In this document: piece by piece, positions 17,715 through 26,724 of the stretch
How the letters are laid out: each line of letters opens with the position of its first letter
How positions within the stretch are numbered: position 1 is the first letter of the stretch
Assembly (NCBI GenBank): GCA_024234955.1
Contig: JACKNK010000005.1
Span: 248,001 to 312,000 of the forward strand
Direction: 5' to 3'
Length of the DNA: 64,000 nucleotides
Source: Gammaproteobacteria bacterium
GTDB lineage: Bacteria; Pseudomonadota; Gammaproteobacteria; JACKNK01
Notes under the pieces: generated by a model
Databases searched by the model: none
What the model was told of the DNA's origin: nothing
Seen by the model: only the letters and a program-made list of their open reading frames with translations
Made by a program: the position numbers and the translations under genes

Positions 17715-20396
17715 TCAGTCCTTGTACTCCCGGAAACCGGAAAGCAGCGCGGCAAACGACTTCGGCGCGTACTTCTCGAAGTTTTCCTGATCCACATACA
17801 CAAAGTCGTATTCGACATCCGACTGCATGGCATTCACGTCATCGCACCATTGGCGCAGGCGTTGCGTCTTGAGGGGTACGTCCAAGTCTTCCTGCCCCTT
17901 GGTTTCCACCACGACCACCCTGCCATCCGTCAACTTCACCAGAAAATCCGGGTAATAGTTGGAAATGTCGCCATCGGCGTTCACGTAATCCAGCTTGAAA
18001 TGCACAGCCAGATAGTTCTTGGCGTAGGACGCCACATCACTGCAATCCTCCAGAAAACCGGCGAACTGCAATTCAAAATGGCTGTCGCCAATCACGCGAT
18101 TGAACACGCTCTTCTTAGGCATCAGGTAGCCCTGGTCCTTCACCACAAAGGGCCGCGTCTGCCTGAGCTTGATCGTGTCCCGTATCTCCGCGTCGCCCTT
18201 ATCCCTCACAGTCAGGTCGTTTATAGCCTTCTTGAAGGACTCGATCACCGTCTTGGTCGCCGCCAGTTCCGAAAGGTTGCGCAGTGTGTTCGGCGATTCC
18301 ATATCGACGGATTGACCGAACAGGTCTTTCTGTACGAAGCCCTTAACCTTCCCGTACAGCACATCGTACCCACTGACCAGCCGCAGCTCCTTCATGATGG
18401 TCTGCGCGAAGTAGCCGATCACACTGCGGTAATCGGCAATCCCGGCGCTATCCAGAATCGTGGTATGGGTAACCTCGCCCGTGGTGATGTCCTTGAACAC
18501 AATCTCGCGCTGCTCTTCCTCGCTGAACTGCTGATAAGCCACCGTCTGAAACGTCATTCCGCTGGCATCCAGATCAGCCAGGTTCTTGTATTCCCGATAG
18601 ACACGCGGCGTCAGCACGGGGATTTCAATGTCCAGTGCGTCGATGTCTTTCTTCTCGTTATCCTTATCGACCTCCACCACCAGCGGCGTCTTGGGCGGGG
18701 TAGCCTCGCCCATGGCCTTGCGTTCCAGCTCGACACCTTCGGCCTGGATGGATTCTACAAAGTCCATGAAGGCATCCGTTCCCACCACGCTGACGTATTC
18801 TTCAATCCCTCCGGGGTACATCTTGCGCAGTCCGCGCCCCAGGGTCTGCTCCGGCAATATGTTGCTCTTGGCCGAATAGGCCCGCAGCCCAACGATGGTG
18901 GTCACGTTGCGCACGTCCCAGCCTTCTTTCAGCATCAGCACCGACACGATGGCCTTGTAGGGGCTGCCCATCGAATCAATCTCGTTGGCATCCTTGCGCA
19001 ACGCCTCCAGCTCTTCCTTGGCCTTGCCGGATTGCGCCTCGGAAATCTCACCGTTGTTCTTGGTGTGAATCACCAGCACCGCATCTTTCAAATCGGGGTA
19101 ACGACCTTCCAGATACTCCGCCACGTCGTCGCAGTTCTTGGTGTCGTCGGTCATCACGAACAGGATGGCCTTCTTGCCAATCTTTTCATGCTCGGCATAC
19201 GCCTTGCGCCACTCGATCACGCCCAGGCCGAGATAATCCGCGTATTTCTCCGTATAGCGCACGCTTTGCCGCTCTTGCAGCTTGGCCCGGCTTGGCGCAT
19301 CCGGCAGCACGGGATGCTTCACCACGTTCTGCGAGATCGCCTCAACCAGCGGATAGTCGGATATGGTCTGCACGAAGATCGCGCCGTTGTTGTGCTTGGG
19401 CGTTGCCGTCACATCCAGTTGCAGGCTGAGTGCGTCGCCCTTTTGCAACAGCCGGTTGTGAATGTCCTCGATGGACTTGAACCAGGCCAGGCTCGAATCG
19501 TGGATATGGTGCGCCTCGTCGTTCAGCACCATCAGCTCGTCGATGTCGCGCACGATGTCGCCCAGGTCCACGGTGGAATCGGTGGTCGCCCCGGTTGGTC
19601 GCTTGCCGAAGAAGTAATCCATGCTGTTGTCGTCGTCCGGCGAGGGCGGAATCTCGTTGCCGGAATAGACGCGGTGGATGTTGGTCAGGAAGATATTGCC
19701 GGTCGGATGCGTTACCCGCACCTCGTCCTGCAAATGCAGGGTCAACTGGAAATCGTCGCGCCAGTTGCGCCCGTCGAAACCGTTGTCCGGGATCACCGGG
19801 TCCTCGAAGAAGATACGCAACCCCTCGAAGTCCTTGTAGATACGATCCAGCACAATGATATTGGGCGCGATCACAAGAAAGTTTCGCGCCAGTTCCGAAT
19901 CCGGCTCATAGGTCTTGTGGAAGAAGCTCCAGGCCAGCGCCAGACTCATCACCTTGGTCTTGCCGCTGCCGGTGGCCATCTTGATGACATAGCGCCGCCA
20001 GCTCTCGTCGAACATCTGTGCCGACACCGCGCCGCTGGAGTCGAAGCGCATCAGGTCGAACTTGTCCTTCGCCCCCACCACGTCATACAGATAGACGATG
20101 GTCTCCAGCGCCTCGCGCTGGGCAAAGAAATAACGGAACTCAGCATCCCGTCCATCGGCCTGCGGGGTGAGATGCGGCTCCTTAAACCACCAGTTCAGCA
20201 GACTTCGGCTGGTATCGGTCGCGCCCACATAGCCGCTTTCGCGAAACTCTTTCACCTTGCGCCGCAGTTGATGCACCAACGGCGGCATCAGCTTGTCCGC
20301 GCTGGTCTCGCGCAACGCCTCATCCGCCGGGAACCAACGGATGTCCGGGTCAAGAATGGCGTGGGGTGAATCGGGGAAGTCGGGATGCAGGGCCAT
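17715..20396 (-). CDS. res: Type III restriction enzyme, Res subunit
   Basis: An 893-residue translocase-nuclease. Walker A is ATGSGKT (residues 141-147), the DEAD-box is LNDEAHH (about 291-297), motif III-like VTATPKH follows, motif VI region is EQTLGRGLRK, and the C-terminal PD-(D/E)xK nuclease is YYPDFLVKLTDGRVVVVETKG in part (PD, then ETK, near residue 840). It cleaves unmethylated DNA between two inversely oriented sites, together with Mod. The ATG overlaps the mod stop codon by one base (TAATG). All key motifs are intact. Confidence 0.93.
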   Translation of the reverse strand: MALHPDFPDSPHAILDPDIRWFPADEALRETSADKLMPPLVHQLRRKVKEFRESGYVGATDTSRSLLNWWFKEPHLTPQADGRDAEFRYFFAQREALETIVYLYDVVGAKDKFDLMRFDSSGAVSAQMFDESWRRYVIKMATGSGKTKVMSLALAWSFFHKTYEPDSELARNFLVIAPNIIVLDRIYKDFEGLRIFFEDPVIPDNGFDGRNWRDDFQLTLHLQDEVRVTHPTGNIFLTNIHRVYSGNEIPPSPDDDNSMDYFFGKRPTGATTDSTVDLGDIVRDIDELMVLNDEAHHIHDSSLAWFKSIEDIHNRLLQKGDALSLQLDVTATPKHNNGAIFVQTISDYPLVEAISQNVVKHPVLPDAPSRAKLQERQSVRYTEKYADYLGLGVIEWRKAYAEHEKIGKKAILFVMTDDTKNCDDVAEYLEGRYPDLKDAVLVIHTKNNGEISEAQSGKAKEELEALRKDANEIDSMGSPYKAIVSVLMLKEGWDVRNVTTIVGLRAYSAKSNILPEQTLGRGLRKMYPGGIEEYVSVVGTDAFMDFVESIQAEGVELERKAMGEATPPKTPLVVEVDKDNEKKDIDALDIEIPVLTPRVYREYKNLADLDASGMTFQTVAYQQFSEEEQREIVFKDITTGEVTHTTILDSAGIADYRSVIGYFAQTIMKELRLVSGYDVLYGKVKGFVQKDLFGQSVDMESPNTLRNLSELAATKTVIESFKKAINDLTVRDKGDAEIRDTIKLRQTRPFVVKDQGYLMPKKSVFNRVIGDSHFELQFAGFLEDCSDVASYAKNYLAVHFKLDYVNADGDISNYYPDFLVKLTDGRVVVVETKGQEDLDVPLKTQRLRQWCDDVNAMQSDVEYDFVYVDQENFEKYAPKSFAALLSGFREYKD

Positions 20397-22711
20397 TACT
20401 TCTTCCCTCCCACGGAAACATCAACAATGGTCATGGTGTCGTTGCCAAAAATGTCCACCACCTTCACCGCCACCTTGCGCCGCCCCGGCGGACATTCATA
20501 AGCCACGCTCTTCAGCTCCAGTGAGCGATCCTTCTTGGTGCGGAAGCTCTGCCACTCGTTCTCGAACACATAGTCGCCGGTCCACTGTTCCTCACTATCG
20601 CCGGTTTCCGGGTTCAATACGCGGATGATCTCGCGCTTGCTCTCGAAGTCGAAGTCCACGCTCCAGTAATCGATCCAGTCGGTCCAGTGCTGGGTGAGTT
20701 GTTCGCGGGTGATCACCCCGTCCTTGTCCGCGCTCACCTTCACGATCTGGCCGCGTTCCACCACGATCCTGCTGCCCTTCTTCTTCAGGCTGGCCTCGGC
20801 GTTGGCGATGGAGTCCTGCGAATAGAACACCGAGAAGTCGGTCAGCTCCACCGCCAGGCTGTTGCCCTTCACATGCGGTTTGACCTCGATGTAGGAGACA
20901 TCGTGGAACACCACCTGATTCTTCTCCACCGCCCGCTTGTCGAACACCTCGGCGGGGATGTACTTGGGCGCGATGTCGATGCCTTTGCCCCGCGCCTCGT
21001 CCAGCACGTTGGGGAACAGGCCCATCTCGAACTCGAAGCCGAGGATGTCCACCTTGGTGATGTGTTTCTTGCGACACTCCAGGATGATCTCCTCGACGAA
21101 TAACCGGGTTACCGGCAGGTTCACCGGCCCCACCGCCACCAGCCGCCCGGCGCGCTTACCGTGGAAGCACTCGAACTGTTCGACCTTCTCCGCCCGGTAG
21201 GCGCGCAGGATCAGGTCGAGGAAGGCCGCTTCCTTCTCTTCCAGTTGTTTGCGCTGCTCTTCTTCTCGGAGATTGGGATTGACACCGATGAAGTGCTGGC
21301 GCTCGTACTTGCCCAGGTTGAGGATCTCGAAGGCGCGGTAATCCTTGCCTTCCTCCTTCAATTGGCGCTGCACGCCGATCATGCGCTTGCGGGTGGTGTG
21401 GATGGCGAACTTGCCCAGGTCAGTGGCGATCCACTTGCGGCCCAGCTTCTCCGCCACGGCGGCGGTGGTGCCAGAGCCGCAAAAGAAATCGGCGATTAGG
21501 TCCCCCTCGTTTGAAGAGGCATTGATTATTCGCGCAAGCAAACCTTCAGGCTTTTGGGTCGAGTACCCGGTTATCTCGGAATCCCAAGAGCGCAAGTTTC
21601 GCACGTCGTTGTCATTCCATATGGACTGAGCGGGCAGCCCTTTTGCATCCTCTAGATACCGTTTCAAACGCGGAAATTCGTTCTTGGTCCAAAATATCTT
21701 CCCCTCAGCATCGAGCTGATCTAGCCGGTGCTTAGGAAATCGCCATGGTCGAGAGATTCCCTTCCATTCGTAGATAGGATTAACACCTTTGTGCCCTACT
21801 AGATCAGCCGATTGGAACCTCTTGCCCGTGACATCGCAAATTCGATTGTAATAGTTGTCTATATATTCTTGATCGTATTCGGTGTACTGGGTATTAAACA
21901 CAAACCCTTCAGACTTCGTGTAAAAGTAGATGGTTTGGTGTGTTGCGCCATAGGTCTTATTATTTGGATGGGTGTTAGTGCATTTCCAGATAATTTCTGT
22001 ATCGAATCGAGTTGGACCGAACACCTCGTCCAGTACCAGCCGAATATGCGATGAAACCCTATAATCACAATGCACATAAATACTCCCATCCTGCGCCAGC
22101 AAATCCCGCATCAACACCAGCCGCTCGTAGATCATGGCGATGAAGGAGTCTGCCCCCTTGCCCCAGGTGTCGCGGTAGGCAATCTCTTCGAGGATGTTCG
22201 GTTTCTTGGTAAATGTATCGTCGCCGATCTCGATATCCATGGAGAAGTCGGCGCCCACGTCGAAGGGCGGGTCGATGTAGATCAGCTTCAGCCCGCCCTG
22301 CTTTTCGATCTCCTCGCGCAACGGGCCGTTCTTGAGGCTGGAAAGGATCAGTTTGTTGTCGCCCCAGATCAGCTTGTTGGTCCAGCCCTGTAACTGCCGA
22401 CCCCGGTAATCCATGGCGAACAGATCGGACTGCAACGCGGTCTGTTCCGGCTTTTCGGCGCGTGGCTCGTCCACCTGCTCGATGGTCTGAAACGGCAGCA
22501 CGATGTTGCACACCTCGTTGCTCTTGCCGTTCCACACCAGCTCCACCTCGCGCTTCTCGTCGAACAACAAAAAGCGGTACTTGTCCGGCAAGGGCCTATC
22601 CGCCTCCAGGTGTTCCAGGATGTCGCGCTTCTCGTTGTAGCTGAGCTTCAGCGCACCGCGTCCGGTGGTCGCATCCGTCTTTGCCTTCCCCGATTTTCCG
22701 TTACCCGCCAT
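20396..22711 (-). CDS. mod: Type III restriction-modification methyltransferase, Mod subunit
   Basis: An N6-adenine methyltransferase of about 771 residues that methylates one strand and gives Res its specificity. Motif IV is IDPPFD (about residue 147) and precedes motif I DFFCGSGTT (about 410), the beta-class order normal for Mod proteins. I choose ATG 22711 because GGAG lies six bases upstream; ATG 22726 has no such site. The target-recognition segment between the motifs (about 21500-22075) is markedly AT-richer than the rest, suggesting domain exchange. The gene opens the mod-res operon. Confidence 0.92.
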   Translation of the reverse strand: MAGNGKSGKAKTDATTGRGALKLSYNEKRDILEHLEADRPLPDKYRFLLFDEKREVELVWNGKSNEVCNIVLPFQTIEQVDEPRAEKPEQTALQSDLFAMDYRGRQLQGWTNKLIWGDNKLILSSLKNGPLREEIEKQGGLKLIYIDPPFDVGADFSMDIEIGDDTFTKKPNILEEIAYRDTWGKGADSFIAMIYERLVLMRDLLAQDGSIYVHCDYRVSSHIRLVLDEVFGPTRFDTEIIWKCTNTHPNNKTYGATHQTIYFYTKSEGFVFNTQYTEYDQEYIDNYYNRICDVTGKRFQSADLVGHKGVNPIYEWKGISRPWRFPKHRLDQLDAEGKIFWTKNEFPRLKRYLEDAKGLPAQSIWNDNDVRNLRSWDSEITGYSTQKPEGLLARIINASSNEGDLIADFFCGSGTTAAVAEKLGRKWIATDLGKFAIHTTRKRMIGVQRQLKEEGKDYRAFEILNLGKYERQHFIGVNPNLREEEQRKQLEEKEAAFLDLILRAYRAEKVEQFECFHGKRAGRLVAVGPVNLPVTRLFVEEIILECRKKHITKVDILGFEFEMGLFPNVLDEARGKGIDIAPKYIPAEVFDKRAVEKNQVVFHDVSYIEVKPHVKGNSLAVELTDFSVFYSQDSIANAEASLKKKGSRIVVERGQIVKVSADKDGVITREQLTQHWTDWIDYWSVDFDFESKREIIRVLNPETGDSEEQWTGDYVFENEWQSFRTKKDRSLELKSVAYECPPGRRKVAVKVVDIFGNDTMTIVDVSVGGKK

Positions 22712-22750
22712 ATCCGGCTCCGTCATGCTTGTTGTTCTTGATTGGTTGGC

Positions 22751-22945
22751 TCACTTCGCACCCCTTTTGCGCGGCGGTGTCGCATCCAGCGCCAGCGGAA
22801 TCTCGTTGCGCTCGCAGTAGTCCATGATCAGCACCGCCACCATGTTGGCGATGGATCGATGCTCCCGCTCCGCCGCCGTGCGCAGCGCCTCTTTCAGTTC
22901 CGGTTCGATGCGAAAGGTCAGCGTGGTGGTCTTGCCGGTGGCCAT
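22751..22945 (-). CDS. Ribbon-helix-helix DNA-binding protein
   Basis: A 64-residue protein: the strand TTTLTFRIEPELKEALRTAA and the helix REHRSIANMVAVLIMDYCE fit the RHH (Arc/CopG) fold. ATG 22945 has GGGGAG six bases upstream. The gene lies upstream of mod on the same strand with a 39-base gap and is divergent from the coiled-coil gene at 23046. Three phased repeats in the shared promoter region are the obvious operator. It could control mod-res, the divergent gene, or both. Confidence 0.75.
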   Translation of the reverse strand: MATGKTTTLTFRIEPELKEALRTAAEREHRSIANMVAVLIMDYCERNEIPLALDATPPRKRGAK

Positions 22946-22968
22946 GGCTCCCCTCGGGTCTGGCGATC

Positions 22969-23010
22969 TACTGCAAATGTACTGTAATGTACTGCAACGT
23001 CCCATATAAT
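22969..23010. promoter_or_regulatory. Divergent promoter with three phased TACTG repeats
   Basis: TACTGCAAATG (22969-22979), TACTGTAATG (22980-22989) and TACTGCAACG (22990-22999) repeat every 10-11 bases, one helical turn, which suits cooperative binding by RHH dimers. Immediately after is a perfect TATAAT (23005-23010) on the plus strand, giving a start about 30 bases before the gene at 23046. Binding would cover the -35 of that promoter and the upstream region of the RHH gene. Confidence 0.6.
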
Positions 23011-23045
23011 CCAAGGGATTGCTCTAGACCGAAAAGGGAACTTCT

Positions 23046-23819
23046 ATGCAGAAACCTTGGGAAACTGATAGCTGCGATCACGTTCAGTCCTACTACACCG
23101 TTTATCCGGTTCCAGTAGCCGCAGCTCTTTGGTGCGGAGTTCCCCCGAACGAGATTGAACAACACCTAAGCGTGGCAACCCAGGTTCATCGGGCCATCTT
23201 TCGGCACCCATACATCAAATGCCTTGAGCCAAGGTGTCGCGCACTCCACGAAGCCATCGAAAAAGGGGCGCTGCCTGTGAGCCGTGAAAACGGAAAGCCC
23301 TTCGACGGTTCGCAAGAGCACGTTGCGCCTGAGCGGCGGCATGTTACTCGACAGAACTTGAAGGAGTGGATTGCCCGCGAGTTTCCCTCGGACAAGCCTG
23401 CGTTCCTCTTTGATGAAGTTGAGCGGACAACTCATGCCGCCATCAACGCGGATACCTTCCGTGCCCTGCAAGCAGATCGTGATGCCCTTGCAGCCCGGTT
23501 GGAAAAAGCAAAAACTGAATATCAGAAGCTGCGCCAAGAGAAAGATGAACTGGAGCGCGTCAACCAATCCCTTCAGGCCATGGCGGATAAGATGAACTCC
23601 CCCGGTGAACGAGCGGAGACCACCTACCAAAATATCATTGGCGCAATGCTGGAGTTGATGCTTGGCAAATCACCAGGCGGTCAGCCCTACTCCACCTTTT
23701 CAAGTCAGGCTGCCATCATTTCAGCCCTTTTGGCTCACCATGAGGGCAAGGCAGGTATCGCTGCGCGAACCCTCGAAGAGAAGTTTGCAGCAGCCAAGCG
23801 GGGGCTAAACGCCTCCTGA
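23046..23819 (+). CDS. Coiled-coil protein of unknown function
   Basis: A 257-residue cytoplasmic protein. The first 130 residues are mixed (PVPVAAALWCGVPPNEI, then YIKCLEPRCRALHEAI). Residues about 140-190 form a charged heptad-type coiled coil (DALAARLEKAKTEYQKLRQE and onward), and the C-terminal part (TYQNIIGAMLELMLG) is helical. AGGGAA precedes the ATG. Similar proteins are common as unnamed cargo of integrase islands; I do not know a function. Its shared, repeat-bearing promoter with an RHH gene next to a restriction system makes a regulatory or defence role possible, but that is inference. Confidence 0.6.
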   Translation: MQKPWETDSCDHVQSYYTVYPVPVAAALWCGVPPNEIEQHLSVATQVHRAIFRHPYIKCLEPRCRALHEAIEKGALPVSRENGKPFDGSQEHVAPERRHVTRQNLKEWIAREFPSDKPAFLFDEVERTTHAAINADTFRALQADRDALAARLEKAKTEYQKLRQEKDELERVNQSLQAMADKMNSPGERAETTYQNIIGAMLELMLGKSPGGQPYSTFSSQAAIISALLAHHEGKAGIAARTLEEKFAAAKRGLNAS

Positions 23820-23823
23820 CCGC

Positions 23824-23879
23824 TACCGCAATTGCGGTAACACCAACCGCAGTTGCGATGTCACGAGCAAGTCGTGACA
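23824..23879. promoter_or_regulatory. Cluster of inverted repeats before alpA
   Basis: TACCGCAATTGCGGTA (23824-23839) is a perfect 16-bp palindrome; a degenerate second copy follows 21 bases later (AACCGCAGTTGCGATG). Next, TGTCACGA (23859-23866) pairs with TCGTGACA (23872-23879). Two types of operator, one repeated on two helical turns, suggest control of the alpA-primase operon by more than one factor. Confidence 0.5.
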
Positions 23880-23924
23880 TAACAATCGGCAACCATGTTC
23901 AACAACGCCCATGGAGGCGCAAAC

Positions 23925-24122
23925 ATGGCTACCGCAATCCTGAGACTTCCAGCCGTCAAGGCCCGCACCGGCCTTTCCCGCTCGACCATCTATCTGCGCA
24001 TTTCCGAAGGTCGCTTTCCGAAACCTGTATCTCTCGGCGGTCGCGCCGTGGGCTGGGTCGAAGCGGAAATCACCGACTGGCTGAACCAGCAGATCAAGGC
24101 CAGCCGCAAGGCTGCGCACTGA
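23925..24122 (+). CDS. alpA: AlpA-family excisionase/transcriptional activator
   Basis: A 65-residue MerR-like winged-helix protein: LRLPAVKARTGLSRSTIYLR is the recognition region and GRFPKPVSLGGRAVGWVEAE the wing, followed by WLNQQI. P4-type islands carry such a gene before their replication module, where it activates integrase expression or acts as the excisionase. GGAGG lies nine bases before ATG 23925; the earlier in-frame ATG at 23895 has none. Confidence 0.9.
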   Translation: MATAILRLPAVKARTGLSRSTIYLRISEGRFPKPVSLGGRAVGWVEAEITDWLNQQIKASRKAAH

Positions 24123-24137
24123 GGGGAGGCCCGGGCA

Positions 24138-24326
24138 ATGACCAGAAACAGAAAGGGCCGCGCTGGCTGGCACCAGGCGACCCTCAAGACTTCTAAACAC
24201 ACTCGCAATTTTACCGGCCTTGCCGCCAGCATTAAAGGCTTCATTGTCACACTGGCCTTGTGGGGATGGCTGCCCATGGGTCTGGCCGACTGGCTCATTC
24301 ACTGGGGAGAACCGCACGATGAATGA
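24138..24326 (+). CDS. Small hydrophobic protein between alpA and the primase gene
   Basis: A 62-residue protein with a very basic N-terminus (TRNRKGRAGWHQ) and a hydrophobic stretch (IKGFIVTLALWGWLPMGLA). A strong ribosome site (GAGGGGAGG) precedes the ATG and the stop overlaps the next gene's start by eight bases, so it is translated in an operon. Function unknown; one membrane span is possible. Confidence 0.55.
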   Translation: MTRNRKGRAGWHQATLKTSKHTRNFTGLAASIKGFIVTLALWGWLPMGLADWLIHWGEPHDE

Positions 24327-26724
24327 TGCACTCTCCCAGTTCAGGGACGCGATCCGGGCTGCTGGCCTGGAACCGCCCGATGTGATTGAGCCCGGCAAGC
24401 TGCACCGCTTCCCTGGCATTGGTAAACACAATGGCAACACTGCCGGTTGGTGCAAGCTGTTTGGTGATGGCCTGGGCGGCTGTTTCGGTGATTGGTCTTC
24501 AGGTTTTACTGAGAACTGGCAGGCGCAACGGGATACGCCGTTTTCCCAATCCGAACTGGCGGCGTTCATGCGTCGCGTCGAAGAGGCCCGGAAACACGCT
24601 GAAGCAGAACGCCAGCAACAGTATGCCGAAGCCGCTGCAAAGGCCGCATCGATCTGGAATGCAGCCACACAGGCGAATGACGATCACGCCTACCTTGTGC
24701 GCAAGGGAATCAAGGCCAATGGGGCGCGGTTGCATCAAGGGGCTTTGGTTATCCCGGTGCGGTCGGGTGGTGCGCTGCACTCCCTCCAATTCATCAACGA
24801 TGATGGCAGCAAGCGGTTCCTGAGCGGCGGGCGGATTACCGGCGGGTATTTCAGTATCGGCACCATCAAAGGGGCGAATGCCTTGTGTATTGCCGAGGGA
24901 TTCGCCACGGGCGCGACCATTCACCAGGCAACGGGCTACCCGGTCGCGGTTGCGTTCAATGCGGGCAATCTGGAGGCGGTAGCCAAGGCCATGCGTCAAA
25001 AGCTGCCGGACCTACCGATCATCCTTTGTGCCGACGATGATGCAGAGACCGAAGGCAATCCCGGTATAACGAAGGCAAACTATGCTGCTCTGATTATCGG
25101 TGGAAAAGTCGCCGTTCCGAGCTTCGGAGATCAGCGCCCCGCTGATGTGACGGACTTTAACGACATGGCCGCGCTGCTTGGATTGGAGGCGGTCGCCAAG
25201 GCCATTCATGAGGCTATCGCATCAAACGAAACCGACCATGACGGCTGGCCCGATCCGCTTCCCCTGACGGCCAAAATTGATCCCGAACCCTATCCCCTGG
25301 ATGCCCTGCCGGAGACGCTACGCGCCGCCGTGGAGGAAGTCCGGGCCTTCACCAAGGCACCGATACCGATGGTGGCATCCAGCGCCCTGGCGGCGCTGTC
25401 GCTGGCGTTGCAGGCCCATGCCGATGTGAAGCGGGCGGAAAAGTTGCAAGGGTCTACCGGGCTTTTTCTGCTGACGGTTGCCGATTCCGGCGAACGCAAG
25501 TCCACCTGTGACGGTTTCTTTATGCAGGCGATCCGGGACTATGAAGCCGAACAGGCGGAAGCCGCCAAGCCGCTGATCAAGGATCACAAGGCAGCAGTGG
25601 ACGCCTGGGAGGCAAAGCGCGGCGGCATCAAGGAGAAAATCCGCCAACTTTCCAAGACGGGAAAGCCCGCCCGCGAACAGGAAGAGGCCCTGCGCGATCT
25701 GGAGCATGACAAACCAGAACCGCCACGGGTACCACGGTTGATCTACGGCGACGCCACCCCGGAAGCCTTGAAATGGAACCTGGCCAAAGGCTGGCCGTCC
25801 GGCGGCGTGGTATCGAGTGAAGCCGGGCTGGTGTTCGGGGCGCATGGCATGAGCAAGGATTCGGTCATGCGCAATCTGGCCACCCTGAACCAGCTTTGGG
25901 ATGGCGTGGACATCGCTACCGAAAGGCGCACCACGGAATCCTTCACGGTACGCGGGGCGCGGCTGACCATCGCTTTGCAGGTACAGGAAGCCACCCTGCG
26001 CAGCTTCTTCGACCGTTCCGGCGGACTGGCGAGGGGTACGGGCTTTCTTGCCCGCTTTCTTCTCGCTTGGCCTGAATCAACGCAAGGGCATCGGCCTTTT
26101 TCCGATCCGCCGGAATCCTGGCCCGCGCTGGCCCGATTCAATGAACGCATCGCCGGGATTCTCCAACAGGAAGTTCCTATCGATGAAGACGGGGCGCTGT
26201 CGCCACCTGTCTTGCCCCTGGCGGCAAATACCAAGGACGCATGGGTAATGTTCCATGACGCCATCGAAAGCGAACTGCGCTCCGGCGGCGAACTCTACGA
26301 TGTGCGCGACGTGGCCAGCAAGACCGCCGACAACGCAGCGCGAATCGCCACCCTGTATCAGATATTCGAGCATGGCAGTGGCGGCGCAGTCGGGTTGACG
26401 GCCTTTGAAGGCGCTTCACGCATCGCTGCCTGGCACTTGCACGAGGCCCGGCGTTTCTATGGCGAACTGGCGTTACCGGAAGAACAGGCCGATGCGGCGC
26501 GGCTGGATAGCTGGTTGCTCGACTACTGCCAAAGGGAGAAAACCAACATCGTTCCCCGGCGGGAAGTGCAACGCAACGTGACACCCGGACACCTGCGCCG
26601 GAAAACCGCGCTGGATTTTGCTTTGGCCGAATTGGAGGAAGCAGGCAGGGTGCAACTGATCCAGAACGGCAGGCGTAAGGAGCTGCACATCAACCCGGCC
26701 TTGTTGAAAGGGGGCAAGCAATGA
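24319..26724 (+). CDS. Toprim/DUF3987 replication protein (primase-helicase-like)
   Basis: An 801-residue protein. The N-terminal part has the Toprim-like segment ANALCIAEGFATGATIHQAT and LPIILCADDDAE (metal-binding Glu and Asp-Asp). The C-terminal half from about residue 330 is a DUF3987 (YfjI-like) domain with a P-loop region that is degenerate (VADSGERKST). Such proteins serve as the replication initiator/primase of P4-like elements. GGGGAG precedes the ATG, and a second reading frame overlaps at both ends, as expected in a compact operon. Confidence 0.82.
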   Translation: MNDALSQFRDAIRAAGLEPPDVIEPGKLHRFPGIGKHNGNTAGWCKLFGDGLGGCFGDWSSGFTENWQAQRDTPFSQSELAAFMRRVEEARKHAEAERQQQYAEAAAKAASIWNAATQANDDHAYLVRKGIKANGARLHQGALVIPVRSGGALHSLQFINDDGSKRFLSGGRITGGYFSIGTIKGANALCIAEGFATGATIHQATGYPVAVAFNAGNLEAVAKAMRQKLPDLPIILCADDDAETEGNPGITKANYAALIIGGKVAVPSFGDQRPADVTDFNDMAALLGLEAVAKAIHEAIASNETDHDGWPDPLPLTAKIDPEPYPLDALPETLRAAVEEVRAFTKAPIPMVASSALAALSLALQAHADVKRAEKLQGSTGLFLLTVADSGERKSTCDGFFMQAIRDYEAEQAEAAKPLIKDHKAAVDAWEAKRGGIKEKIRQLSKTGKPAREQEEALRDLEHDKPEPPRVPRLIYGDATPEALKWNLAKGWPSGGVVSSEAGLVFGAHGMSKDSVMRNLATLNQLWDGVDIATERRTTESFTVRGARLTIALQVQEATLRSFFDRSGGLARGTGFLARFLLAWPESTQGHRPFSDPPESWPALARFNERIAGILQQEVPIDEDGALSPPVLPLAANTKDAWVMFHDAIESELRSGGELYDVRDVASKTADNAARIATLYQIFEHGSGGAVGLTAFEGASRIAAWHLHEARRFYGELALPEEQADAARLDSWLLDYCQREKTNIVPRREVQRNVTPGHLRRKTALDFALAELEEAGRVQLIQNGRRKELHINPALLKGGKQ

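Noticed and set aside
17682..20369. 895-codon open frame opposite res
   Set aside because: Antisense of a gene with intact helicase and nuclease motifs; composition is that of a shadow frame.
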